51,245 nucleotides of DNA from positions 1 to 51,245 of IMG/VR virus record IMGVR_UViG_3300025127_000061; one strand, given 5' to 3'. This document shows, one piece after another, positions 1 through 5,445 of this stretch. The translations under genes were made by a program, and so were the position numbers. Every line of letters starts with the position of its first letter. The stretch's first letter is position 1. Below the pieces are notes generated by a model. It was given only the letters and a program-made list of their open reading frames with translations. It ran no database searches and was not told the DNA's origin. The stretch comes from a virus.

Positions 1-44
1 TGGCTGATGAACTCGTCGTTCGTCATGTCTTTGATGTTGTCCAT
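1..44 (-). CDS. Partial hypothetical protein, N-terminus only
   Basis: The start codon and the first 14 codons read MDNIKDMTNDEFIS on the minus strand, and the gene runs off the left edge. The start is supported by the leader cassette just upstream (motif at 56-66, hairpin at 77-137). It begins ATGGACAAC, exactly like the gene at 812-1060, which has the same leader. Nothing can be said about function. Confidence 0.6.
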   Translation of the reverse strand, partial: MDNIKDMTNDEFIS

Positions 45-55
45 TGGTATTGGAT

Positions 56-137
56 TTGAAGTTTGAAAATGTTGTTGAGAGGTGTTGTATATATCTCTCT
101 TCACTACGTTCAGAGAGAGATATATACTAACACTCTC
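56..137 (-). promoter_or_regulatory. Leader cassette 1: hairpin plus TCAAACTTCAA motif
   Basis: Reading the minus strand, a long hairpin comes first. Its inner stem is GTATATATCTCTCT (87-100) with 114-127. Its outer stem is 77-81 and 83-86 with 129-137, with single bulges at 82 and 128. The motif TCAAACTTCAA (56-66) and then the ATG at 44 follow. The same arrangement recurs at 1072-1149 and 2140-2219 with compensatory stem differences. There is no U-tract, so it does not look like a simple terminator. It may be a processing, stability or translation-control element; that role is inferred. Confidence 0.75.
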
Positions 138-283
138 TAAGTAAGGTCGAAGTTGGTGTTCTTGAAGGCTTCTTCGAGGGTAGCCTTGTTGCCCATGTCT
201 GCCTTGAACCACGCCTCGATGAGCGCACGTTCGAAGCTACCGCAGTGTGTCTGTCGGAGGGAAAGTCTTTCGTGTTGTGTCAT
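137..283 (-). CDS. Small early-type hypothetical protein (48 aa)
   Basis: I start the gene at the ATG at 283 (MTQHERLSLRQTHCGSFERA), not at an upstream in-frame ATG at 331. This makes a 4-base ATGA overlap with the stop of the preceding gene (280-504), the junction used repeatedly in this operon. The middle (SFERALIEAWFKADMGNKA) resembles small cytosolic helical proteins common in phage early regions. No domain is recognised. It is the last gene of the operon that begins at 1060; a leader hairpin starts at its stop codon. Confidence 0.7.
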   Translation of the reverse strand: MTQHERLSLRQTHCGSFERALIEAWFKADMGNKATLEEAFKNTNFDLT

Positions 284-504
284 TTCTTGGATGTATTGAT
301 AGTCTTCAATGAGTTGGTTACTCCCCACCATTCGATTTCTTCGTCATGGATTCGGAAGCTGTGTGTGTCCTGTAGTTCGTCGTTCCATACGTTGTCCAAC
401 CACACGCCGTGGTCGTCAGGTGCGCCCTGTACGTAGGAGGCATTGAAGCCTTCTTCTTGCAGTGCCTTGACTGCTGATTCGCATTGTTCTCGTGTTACTT
501 TCAT
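280..504 (-). CDS. Small hypothetical protein (74 aa)
   Basis: This is an acidic, Trp-containing soluble protein starting MKVTREQCESAVKALQEEG. It has no signal peptide or membrane segment. Both ends form ATGA overlaps, with the gene at 501-815 upstream and the gene at 137-283 downstream, so the four genes from 1060 to 137 are probably translationally coupled on one minus-strand mRNA. No family is recognised. A role in early host takeover is only an inference from position and size. Confidence 0.75.
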   Translation of the reverse strand: MKVTREQCESAVKALQEEGFNASYVQGAPDDHGVWLDNVWNDELQDTHSFRIHDEEIEWWGVTNSLKTINTSKK

Positions 505-815
505 AGGTCAATGATTACGCCCTTGGATTCAAGAGCATCGGTGATAAATTCAGGGAGTTCGAAGCATCCGTCGTACCCCGTAAGGCGTACATCTCCGTTG
601 TCATCCCAGTACACTTCGAGGCATCCGCTTGCATAGAAGCGGTCCCCTGCTGTTTCAACGTCGTAGGTTTCGTACCACCCACCCATTCCATGGTTGGGGT
701 CAACCTCGATGGTGGTGTCCATCTCCACATTCGTGGCGCGGTCGATGTCAATGTCCATGGATGTGGTCATAGCTACGTGTGGTAGCGTGGTCTTGAAGTC
801 GTGCTTGAATTTCAT
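501..815 (-). CDS. Hypothetical acidic protein (104 aa)
   Basis: The sequence opens MKFKHDFKTTLPHVAMTTSM and continues with an Asp/Glu-rich, probably beta-rich body (for example GWYETYDVETAGDRFYASG and LEVYWDDNGDVRLTGY). No catalytic motif or transmembrane segment is visible. It is coupled by ATGA to 812-1060 upstream and to 280-504 downstream. The function is unknown. Confidence 0.75.
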   Translation of the reverse strand: MKFKHDFKTTLPHVAMTTSMDIDIDRATNVEMDTTIEVDPNHGMGGWYETYDVETAGDRFYASGCLEVYWDDNGDVRLTGYDGCFELPEFITDALESKGVIIDL

Positions 816-1060
816 GACTTGTTGAGTTTGAAGATGAGGTCGTTGTCTACGTCGTTGGCGTAGCCTTCGAGCAGGTCGATGATGTCCTGAACGTGGTCAG
901 GGTCTGCGTTCGGTGTGTCCGAGAGCAGGGAGGCAAAGCCCTTGACGTCCTTGGGTACAAGTCGGGCCGCTCGGTTGAGCACAGCGAGATTCTTGCCGAA
1001 GTGGAAGTCGTTGAGGAAGAGCACCGCCGCACCGACGGGGCGTTTGAAGAAGTTGTCCAT
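812..1060 (-). CDS. Hypothetical protein (82 aa), first gene of a minus-strand operon
   Basis: The sequence begins MDNFFKRPVGAAVLFLNDFH. The short hydrophobic stretch GAAVLFL is too short for a clear membrane span. The start is fixed by leader cassette 2 (motif at 1072-1082, 11 nt upstream). A competing ATG at the motif itself opens a different frame and is ignored. Its stop overlaps the start of 501-815 as ATGA. No family is recognised. Confidence 0.7.
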   Translation of the reverse strand: MDNFFKRPVGAAVLFLNDFHFGKNLAVLNRAARLVPKDVKGFASLLSDTPNADPDHVQDIIDLLEGYANDVDNDLIFKLNKS

Positions 1061-1071
1061 TGAAATTGGAT

Positions 1072-1149
1072 TTGAAGTTTGACATTGAGAGGTCTTGTAT
1101 ATATTCTCTCTTCACTACGTTCAGAGAGAGAATATATACTAAGACTCTC
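1072..1149 (-). promoter_or_regulatory. Leader cassette 2: hairpin plus TCAAACTTCAA motif
   Basis: The inner stem pairs 1097-1111 with 1125-1139, 15 bp. It is one pair longer than copy 1 because a T and its matching A are both added. The outer stem pairs 1087-1091 and 1093-1096 with 1141-1149, with bulges at 1092 and 1140. Compared with copy 1, one outer G-C pair has become C-G (1094 with 1143). The loop matches copy 1. The motif lies at 1072-1082, directly before the gene starting at 1060. Confidence 0.8.
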
Positions 1150-1239
1150 TTAGGATTGGAGGATTGCCACCACCAAAAGCGTGGCCATCCATGCAAGGAA
1201 CGCGAGGAACGCGATGTTCAAGTTCTTGTTCATGTTCAT
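1150..1239 (-). CDS. 29-aa single-span membrane micropeptide
   Basis: The short frame reads MNMNKNLNIAFLAFLAWMA and then TLLVVAILQS, ending TAA at 1150-1152. A continuous hydrophobic stretch from about residue 9 to 27 makes one transmembrane helix with a short polar N-terminus. It lies 17 nt after the stop of the gene ending at 1257 and before hairpin copy 2, so it is probably the last gene of the operon starting at 1897. An alternative start is ATG 1233. Phage micropeptides of this kind can target membrane processes, but no specific role is visible. Confidence 0.55.
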   Translation of the reverse strand: MNMNKNLNIAFLAFLAWMATLLVVAILQS

Positions 1240-1256
1240 GGTCTTAAGTTACTGAT

Positions 1257-1475
1257 TCAGAGTGGTTTCACCGACTTGATTCGGTAGCAGTCAGGCACAA
1301 GTTCACGTGCCCGCTCTTTCGCATGGTCGAGTGACCATGCCTTGAGCGTCATGTCGTCCCAATCATCTCGGTCAAAGCCGAGGTAGTAGATGACTCTGTA
1401 CTCCTTGGAAGGAGTGGACTGAGGGAGCCAATCGCTCGTCGTGCCCCGCTTGGGGTAGCGTTCCCATACGTTCAT
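1257..1475 (-). CDS. Hypothetical protein (72 aa)
   Basis: I start at ATG 1475 (MNVWERYPKRGTTSDWLPQS) because it forms an ATGA overlap with the upstream gene stop. The longer reading from 1511 lies inside that gene. The protein is mixed-charge and soluble, with a C-terminal segment KERARELVPDCYRIKSV. No recognised domain. It is the second gene of the 1897-1150 operon. Confidence 0.7.
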   Translation of the reverse strand: MNVWERYPKRGTTSDWLPQSTPSKEYRVIYYLGFDRDDWDDMTLKAWSLDHAKERARELVPDCYRIKSVKPL

Positions 1476-1897
1476 GACAGCTTGATTTCGCAGTTGTTCT
1501 TGAAGTCCCAAATGGCCTCCTCTCCGCGCTCTTTACCCAAGGCGATTGCGCTGTCGCGGTCGAAGAGGATGTTTGAAATCTCAATGAAGGCATTGCCTTC
1601 ATCGTTCACCCATGCACCGATTACCTTCACGGTCAGGAAGTCGTCTGCGAACTCCGTTCGCTTGATGAACTCAATTTTCGAGTCCATGATGCGCTTGAAC
1701 TTGTTGAAAGACAAGTCGTCGTTGCACACGGACTGGCATGGAGTCGAGAAGCTTTCAAGCTCAGCTCCGCCCACTGCATAAGCCTCCCGTGTGGGGTTGT
1801 AGCCTTTGAGGTCTTTGTCAACGGAGAATCCGTTGCCGCTTTGTACGTTCATGTAGCGCAGCTCCATGAGTTCAGGATGTGAAAGATTTCTGCTCAT
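1472..1897 (-). CDS. Hypothetical protein (141 aa)
   Basis: The start is taken at ATG 1897 (MSRNLSHPELMELRYMNVQS), which follows motif copy TCAAACTTCAA at 1910-1920. An in-frame start at 1954 would put the motif and a hairpin inside the coding region and is less likely. The C-terminal half (TVKVIGAWVNDEGNAFIEIS) looks beta-rich and the tail is helical. No family is recognised. The coding sequence contains a few small perfect hairpins (for example 1584-1602), fewer than 2228-2797. Confidence 0.7.
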   Translation of the reverse strand: MSRNLSHPELMELRYMNVQSGNGFSVDKDLKGYNPTREAYAVGGAELESFSTPCQSVCNDDLSFNKFKRIMDSKIEFIKRTEFADDFLTVKVIGAWVNDEGNAFIEISNILFDRDSAIALGKERGEEAIWDFKNNCEIKLS

Positions 1898-1909
1898 CTT
1901 TGATGATTT

Positions 1910-1941
1910 TTGAAGTTTGATACTGACACCCCAAGGGGTGT
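1910..1941 (-). promoter_or_regulatory. Leader cassette 3: motif plus a different, shorter hairpin
   Basis: The 11-base motif at 1910-1920 lies 12 nt upstream of ATG 1897. Just before it on the minus strand is a small perfect hairpin, ACACCCC with GGGGTGT around a two-base centre (about 1925-1940). This leader shares the motif but not the long hairpin of copies 1, 2 and 4, so the motif is the constant element. Confidence 0.6.
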
Positions 1942-1982
1942 TTCGCCTATACAAGGCTCATCAGAGTACCTGTGAATTGAGA

Positions 1983-2129
1983 TTACATCTCAATGAGGTC
2001 TTCCATCGTCATCTGCTCAAGGCAGGTGAGTTCGTCCCACTCGGCGGTGGCACGCACTGCGTCGAAGGAAAGGTGAAGGTCGAGGAGGTCAGCAATGAGC
2101 TGACGGCGGGTATCTGCAAATGTCTGCAT
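1983..2129 (-). CDS. Hypothetical protein (48 aa)
   Basis: The frame reads MQTFADTRRQLIADLLDLHL and continues to ...MTMEDLIEM, stop at 1983-1985. It is predicted to be all-helical and acidic at the C-terminus. The start is supported by the motif at 2140-2150, 10 nt upstream. It is flanked by leader cassettes on both sides. No function is recognised; such helical early proteins often bind host proteins, but that is not shown here. Confidence 0.65.
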   Translation of the reverse strand: MQTFADTRRQLIADLLDLHLSFDAVRATAEWDELTCLEQMTMEDLIEM

Positions 2130-2139
2130 GGTGATTGAA

Positions 2140-2219
2140 TTGAAGTTTGAAAAAGGTTTCAAGAGTGTCCAGTGTGTATACTCTCTTCACTCTGTTCAGA
2201 GAGTATACACACGGACTCT
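2140..2219 (-). promoter_or_regulatory. Leader cassette 4: covarying hairpin plus motif
   Basis: The inner stem pairs 2172-2186 with 2198-2212 (15 bp, GTGTGTATACTCTCT on the plus strand). It matches copies 1 and 2 in position and loop (CACT..GTTC) but differs at many stem positions, each change compensated on the other arm. The outer stem pairs 2168-2170 with 2213-2215 and 2162-2165 with 2216-2219. The motif is at 2140-2150. It lies between the gene ending at 2228 and the gene starting at 2129. Confidence 0.8.
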
Positions 2220-2227
2220 CTAAGGGA

Positions 2228-2797
2228 TTAGAGTTCGAAGGGAAGCTCATCGATGCTTACAGCATCGATCGTGGGTGCCTGCTCACCCTGCATCTGCAAG
2301 GCGAGGAGGTTGGTCAGCATCTCAATCTTGTCTTCCAAGGAAGACAAACGTTGAGCTTGAGTTGGCTTCTTCGAAGCCACCTTTGAAGCTTTAGCTTCAA
2401 TGGCTTCAGCCATTGAGTGAGCTTTCAGCTCAGCTTTCTTTGCTGCTCTCTGAGCAGCACCAGTAGCTTCGCTAACTGCTTTGGCCGATGCTGCAGCTTC
2501 CTTAACGGAAGCTGTCTTAGCCTTCTTCGAAGGCTTGATTGGACCAACTTCGTTGGTCTTGAGTGCCGCTCTGTCTTGTCGGTCTGCCACCTTCTGTGAA
2601 GGTGTTCTCTTCGTCGTCTTACGACGACGCTTCTTGCCAGCCTTCTTCGAAGGCTTGTCGGCAACCTCTTCGAGGTTGTTGACGAAGTCCAAAGCTTCTT
2701 GCAGAAGCTTGACAGCCAGAGCTTTACGCTCTGCAGTGGGACGGAAGATGGCTTGGTTGGTTGCCTTACGGCAATCGGAGAAATTGAAGTTTGACAT
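2228..2797 (-). CDS. Lys/Ala-rich histone-like protein with C-terminal coiled coil (189 aa)
   Basis: The N-terminus is MSNFNFSDCRKATNQAIFRP, followed by a helical segment. Residues from about 50 form a strongly basic tract (PSKKAGKKRRRKTTKRTPSQK), then an Ala/Lys/Glu-rich helix resembling histone H1 tails. The C-terminus (LSSLEDKIEMLTNLLALQM) looks like a coiled coil. It could bind nucleic acid; this is inferred from composition only. The start overlaps the motif: TCAAACTTCAA forms codons 2-5. The coding DNA is extraordinary: about 18 small hairpins lie along it (see separate entry), so the nucleic acid itself may be functional. Confidence 0.75.
   Translation of the reverse strand: MSNFNFSDCRKATNQAIFRPTAERKALAVKLLQEALDFVNNLEEVADKPSKKAGKKRRRKTTKRTPSQKVADRQDRAALKTNEVGPIKPSKKAKTASVKEAAASAKAVSEATGAAQRAAKKAELKAHSMAEAIEAKASKVASKKPTQAQRLSSLEDKIEMLTNLLALQMQGEQAPTIDAVSIDELPFEL
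2249..2774 (-). repeat. Array of small perfect hairpins inside a coding sequence
   Basis: At least 14 perfect inverted repeats with stems of 7-9 bp and loops of 2-5 nt lie head to tail. Positions: 2249-2269, 2328-2347, 2363-2379, 2383-2400, 2398-2415, 2441-2459, 2494-2514, 2519-2535, 2542-2558, 2588-2604, 2611-2627, 2639-2655, 2662-2678 and 2692-2710. Weaker ones are at 2273-2288, 2418-2432, 2461-2478, 2717-2733 and 2760-2775. Arms differ in sequence but loops recur: on the minus strand six are C(GAA)G triloops, for example AACCTC-GAA-GAGGTT. By chance about 0.1 such hairpins would be expected over this length at equal base frequencies. Confidence 0.85.
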
Positions 2798-2850
2798 GAG
2801 ATAATGTATTAAATGAAACTCATAGAGTTTCGTTTCATTTAATACATATC
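2784..2850 (-). promoter_or_regulatory. Leader cassette 5: long hairpin before the histone-like gene
   Basis: Arms of 16 bp (ATGTATTAAATGAAAC with its complement ending near 2845) flanked by GAGAT/ATCTC form a stem just upstream of ATG 2797, with one bulged A. Inside it, GAAACTC and GAGTTTC form an alternative 7-bp hairpin that competes with the top of the long stem. The motif TCAAACTTCAA (2784-2794) lies after the start codon here, not before it. Its sequence is unrelated to hairpin copies 1, 2 and 4. Confidence 0.65.
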
Positions 2851-2852
2851 TC

Positions 2853-3205
2853 TAGCAGTTCGTGTCCTCACTACACTACCTTCGGTAGTAGTAGTGGAGT
2901 TGAAAGCTGCTAACACATTGAGAGATAACAAGTTATCTCCGTGCGTTAGCCATCGTGAAGGCCGACCAAATCGGCACCAATGTTTCCCCTAAGAGGGGAA
3001 GGGGTAAGTCGGTTAAGGAGGTTGGGGAGGGATTGTCCCACCCTGCTGGACTGCACGTCCCATCCTGCGGTCCTCCTGCGGTGGTAGAAGTGAAGCTACC
3101 TAACTGACTGAGAGTCAGTAGGTAGGCAAAGCTGAAAGATACAGCGCAACTATCGAAGATAGTTGAGGGGTGGGGTCCGAGAATCTGTTTCGGTCCGTAG
3201 GACCG
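2853..3205 (-). ncRNA. Highly structured noncoding leader or RNA candidate
   Basis: No convincing reading frame is present. The segment is a string of hairpins: 2853-2912 (outer stem enclosing a bulged stem capped CTACC-TTC-GGTAG), 2910-2949 enclosing the perfect 8-bp 2922-2939, 2961-2975, 2984-3000, 3029-3039, 3048-3060, 3096-3125 (13 bp with one bulge), 3131-3145, 3147-3165 (8 bp, GAA loop) and 3191-3205. Minus strand is favoured because it would be the 5' leader of the gene at 2797 and an AT-only tract (3213-3228) suits a promoter at its 5' end. A plus-strand or free RNA is possible. No known RNA family is recognised. Confidence 0.55.
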
Positions 3206-3545
3206 ACCGCTCTATAATATATATAATCCCCACGGTACATGCTACTCCCCTCTTTTTTCGCCGTGATCTTGAGTTTTTGCCTTCAGAACCAATTTCACAC
3301 GAAAACATCTAAGCCTTTCGTTTACAGCAACTTAGAATCCTTGCCTTAAAGCGTCACTAGACTATTGACTTTTCAAAAATTCCTTTATACCTTTACGGAA
3401 TCAAAGCGATTCAGATGAAGAAAGCAGCCAAAGATGGTTTTTTGCGTGTACGCAGATGAATCCTTTACTTTATGGCGCGAGGGTAGTAGTGTTTTAAATG
3501 TAAATACACCCTATGATCAGGCTAAGTCACTAAAAAAAGTCTGGT
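3206..3545. other. Divergent intergenic region
   Basis: The segment between the minus early-type module and the plus late module carries no credible gene. A TA-only run (TATAATATATATAATC, 3213-3228) is a plausible but unproven promoter for the minus strand. A small palindrome (TGCGT-GT-ACGCA, near 3444) is the only other structure noticed. The first late promoter begins at 3546. Confidence 0.5.
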
Positions 3546-3553
3546 TATATTTG
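3546..3553 (+). promoter_or_regulatory. Late promoter, TATATTTG box
   Basis: TATATTTG matches the Bacteroidota -7 consensus TAnnTTTG. The ATG of the next gene is only 5 nt after the G, so transcription should start at or within a few bases of the start codon. No clear -33 element is seen. It begins the late plus-strand operon. Confidence 0.75.
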
Positions 3554-3558
3554 CAGTC

Positions 3559-4170
3559 ATGCAAGTAACCAAGAATTATAAGCGCGGGGGCTTCTTTGGA
3601 AACTCTCAAGACAAGTTCTCAGACATGGAGGAGGCGGGCCAGGGCATAAACATGGCCTTTGCCAACAGAGGTTTCCTCAAAGGCAAGGGGGCTGCTCTCA
3701 GAAGAGAGAAAAGATACCTCAAGAAGCTTGAAAGAGAGGGTAGACTCAATGAGTACGGAACTCAGAGTGCTGACAGGCTCGATTACCTCAGAAACGTCCA
3801 GAAAGACAGAGCAAAGAAAGGCATAGCTGCTGGTGCTTTGGCTGCTGGCTTGGCATTTGGAGGGCCTGCTGCCCTCTCAGCCATTAAGGGTGGAGCCCTC
3901 AAAGGCGGTGCATTAAAAGCTGCAGGAAAGGGAGGGTTGAAGGGTCTTTTCAAGAACGCAGGAAACATTAAAAAAGGCAAGGAGATTTTTGACGCGCTTA
4001 CCCCTGATCAAGAAGCTCAGATAGATAGCGGTAATTTTTACGATGATCCCTCTATGAACCCATTTATGATGGGTGGTAAGATGAAGCTGCTCAAGGGTAA
4101 CGACGGTAAGATGACAGCTGAAGATCTCAAAATGCTTAGAGCTATGCTCGAAGCCAGACTCCCTAGATAA
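3559..4170 (+). CDS. Probable virion-associated protein with glycine/alanine-rich segment (203 aa)
   Basis: The protein has a charged N-terminal half with a Lys/Arg/Glu helix, then a Gly/Ala-rich hydrophobic region (about residues 94-135, GIAAGALAAGLAFGGPAALS). The tail is acidic and then amphipathic. The pattern suits a small internal virion or membrane-interacting protein, but no family is recognised. The start sits directly behind the late promoter. The stop overlaps the next start as TAATGG. Confidence 0.7.
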   Translation: MQVTKNYKRGGFFGNSQDKFSDMEEAGQGINMAFANRGFLKGKGAALRREKRYLKKLEREGRLNEYGTQSADRLDYLRNVQKDRAKKGIAAGALAAGLAFGGPAALSAIKGGALKGGALKAAGKGGLKGLFKNAGNIKKGKEIFDALTPDQEAQIDSGNFYDDPSMNPFMMGGKMKLLKGNDGKMTAEDLKMLRAMLEARLPR

Positions 4171-4598
4171 TGGCAACACTTACAGTAACTATACAGGAGA
4201 GCATCACTCTCAACGGATCTGAAAGAGGATCTACGAACACCATTGATATGACTGGCATCACCCAGTTGGATCAACGTATCGTAAAGGTGGGGACCTCGGA
4301 ACAGTCTTTAATCCTTTTCGATACGGCGGAGGCTGCTGGCCAGTTCGCTGACACCAGCGTAGACTACGTTCGTATCACGAACTTGGACCTCACGAACTTT
4401 GTCACATTGCGTATGACCGCTGGGGACGACGAGTACTTCGTAAAGCTCTCAGCTGGTGATTCCTTTGTATTGTTTGAAACTGTCATGGACACCGATGATG
4501 ACTCTGGCGCAGCTACAGCATCACTGGCTAACATTGACTCTATCAAGGCAGTGGCCAACTCTGCCGATTGTAACGTTGAACTATTTGTAGCAGCATAA
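4170..4598 (+). CDS. Virion surface/decoration-type protein, paralogue family (142 aa)
   Basis: A beta-rich, acidic protein. The segment VDYVRITNLDLTNFVTLRMT aligns by eye with YVRVVSSNATEFATLTFGSQ of 20160-20555 and YVYVRNLSSEKEHIVTLYVG of 20555-20950. All three then have a Gly-Asp/Glu-Phe-hydrophobic turn and a terminal strand. The three are probably paralogues of one small structural family; assignment to capsid or tail is not possible from sequence. Confidence 0.65.
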   Translation: MATLTVTIQESITLNGSERGSTNTIDMTGITQLDQRIVKVGTSEQSLILFDTAEAAGQFADTSVDYVRITNLDLTNFVTLRMTAGDDEYFVKLSAGDSFVLFETVMDTDDDSGAATASLANIDSIKAVANSADCNVELFVAA

Positions 4599-4608
4599 AA
4601 TAATAATC

Positions 4609-4893
4609 ATGAAGCACGCTAAGAAAATGCCAGGCGGCGGCAAAATCGCACAACAAGCCGCTATTGCCATGGCCATGAAAAAGGCTGGTAAGAAACCAAA
4701 GTCTATGAAGAAGGGCGGTAAGTTCCCTGACCTCACTGGTGACGGTAAAGTCACAAAAGCTGATATCTTAAAAGGTAGAGGCGTGAAAGTAAAGGGCAAG
4801 GACGGGATGAAAGTAAAAGGAATCGGCCTCAAGAAAGCCAAAGCTGGCATGAAGTACAAGAGTGCTGGGAAAGGCATGAAGTACGGCAAGTGA
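4609..4893 (+). CDS. Very basic small protein with dockerin-like EF-hand loop (94 aa)
   Basis: The protein is Lys/Gly/Met-rich (MKHAKKMPGGGKIAQQAAIA, later repeats of KVKGKDGMKVKG). In the middle, residues 41-52 (DLTGDGKVTKAD) match a dockerin or EF-hand calcium loop with acidic residues at positions 1, 5 and 12. Small proteins of this composition are common in marine phages and often found in virions; that role is inferred. It follows the gene ending at 4598 after 10 nt. Confidence 0.7.
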   Translation: MKHAKKMPGGGKIAQQAAIAMAMKKAGKKPKSMKKGGKFPDLTGDGKVTKADILKGRGVKVKGKDGMKVKGIGLKKAKAGMKYKSAGKGMKYGK

Positions 4894-5021
4894 GCAAACA
4901 CTACTTCAATCCTATAAGGAAACGAAAGGATCCTGGAGTAGAAAATGAAAAACGCAGACTCAATAATGAAGCTGTCAAAAAATATGTCGCTCGCCGAGGT
5001 GACAAAAAGCAACACGGCTAA
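4890..5021 (+). CDS. Possible small basic protein, GTG start (43 aa)
   Basis: A GTG at 4890 overlaps the previous stop as GTGA. The frame reads SKHYFNPIRKRKDPGVENE and then KRRLNNEAVKKYVARRG to a TAA at 5019-5021. It overlaps the start of the endolysin by about 55-75 nt. The basic composition and coupled start resemble other small genes here, but the overlap and GTG start make it uncertain. Confidence 0.35.
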   Translation: MSKHYFNPIRKRKDPGVENEKRRLNNEAVKKYVARRGDKKQHG

Positions 5022-5445
5022 AAGACTTGGTATAGACAACACACCTGATGACTGGGCCACAGAAAATTTACGAAAGATTGCAGAGCACGTATTTCAACCT
5101 CTTAGGGACGCTTTCGGGTGCCCTATATACGTGTCGAGCGGCTATCGTTCAGCTGAGCTCAACACTGCTATCGGTGGTTCGAGGCGCAGTCAGCATGTGG
5201 AAGGAAGAGCACTCGATTTGGACGCAGACGTATTCGGACGTTGTACAAACGGTGACATCTTCCGCTGGATACTCAACAACCTTACGTTTGATCAGCTCAT
5301 TTGGGAGTTTGGTGATGACGATAATCCTGATTGGGTTCACGTCTCTTTCGTTCATGATGGGGTTAATCGTGGTCGGTGTCTCAAAGCTTGTCGTGATGAT
5401 GAGGGAAAAACTTACTACGAAGTAATATTTGGTAAAGGACTATGA
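4966..5445 (+). CDS. Peptidase M15-type endolysin / D-Ala-D-Ala carboxypeptidase-like
   Basis: The fold is recognised from the ordered motifs SSGYRS, SQHVEGRALDLD and WVHVSF. The zinc ligands would be the His and final catalytic-region Asp of SQHVEGRALD and the His of WVHVSF, all present. Such enzymes cut the peptide part of peptidoglycan, here probably for host lysis. I prefer ATG 4966 (MKLSKNMSLAEVTKSNTAKR), where family proteins usually begin; ATG 4945 adds seven residues. No signal peptide is seen, so release would need a holin such as the one at 46251. Its stop overlaps the next start. Confidence 0.88.
   Translation: MKLSKNMSLAEVTKSNTAKRLGIDNTPDDWATENLRKIAEHVFQPLRDAFGCPIYVSSGYRSAELNTAIGGSRRSQHVEGRALDLDADVFGRCTNGDIFRWILNNLTFDQLIWEFGDDDNPDWVHVSFVHDGVNRGRCLKACRDDEGKTYYEVIFGKGL

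Noticed and set aside
77-137. Plain intrinsic terminators at the three covarying hairpins
   Set aside because: No U-tract follows on either strand and all three precede the same motif and a start codon. A termination role is not excluded but does not explain the conservation.
897-1196. Minus frame starting MSNFKSNFNG at the motif copy near 1080
   Set aside because: It crosses the operon in another frame; the coupled gene at 812-1060 has the same leader spacing as other genes. The resemblance to the MSNFNFS start at 2797 is due to the shared DNA motif.
1060-1287. Plus-strand gene across the leader and micropeptide
   Set aside because: It is antisense to better-supported minus genes, spans the covarying hairpin and has no promoter or recognisable protein pattern.
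2228-2797. A CRISPR array or tandem repeat in the hairpin-rich gene
   Set aside because: The hairpin arms differ in sequence and there is no constant repeat with variable spacers; only one hairpin unit (AGCC...GGCT) occurs twice.
2853-3205. rRNA, tmRNA or tRNA cluster
   Set aside because: No tRNA arm motifs (TTCGAAT type) or known rRNA or tmRNA signatures are present.
3783-5060. Minus-strand frames opposite the small virion genes
   Set aside because: They are shadows of Lys/Gly-rich plus genes, with hydrophobic low-complexity translations and no leader signals.
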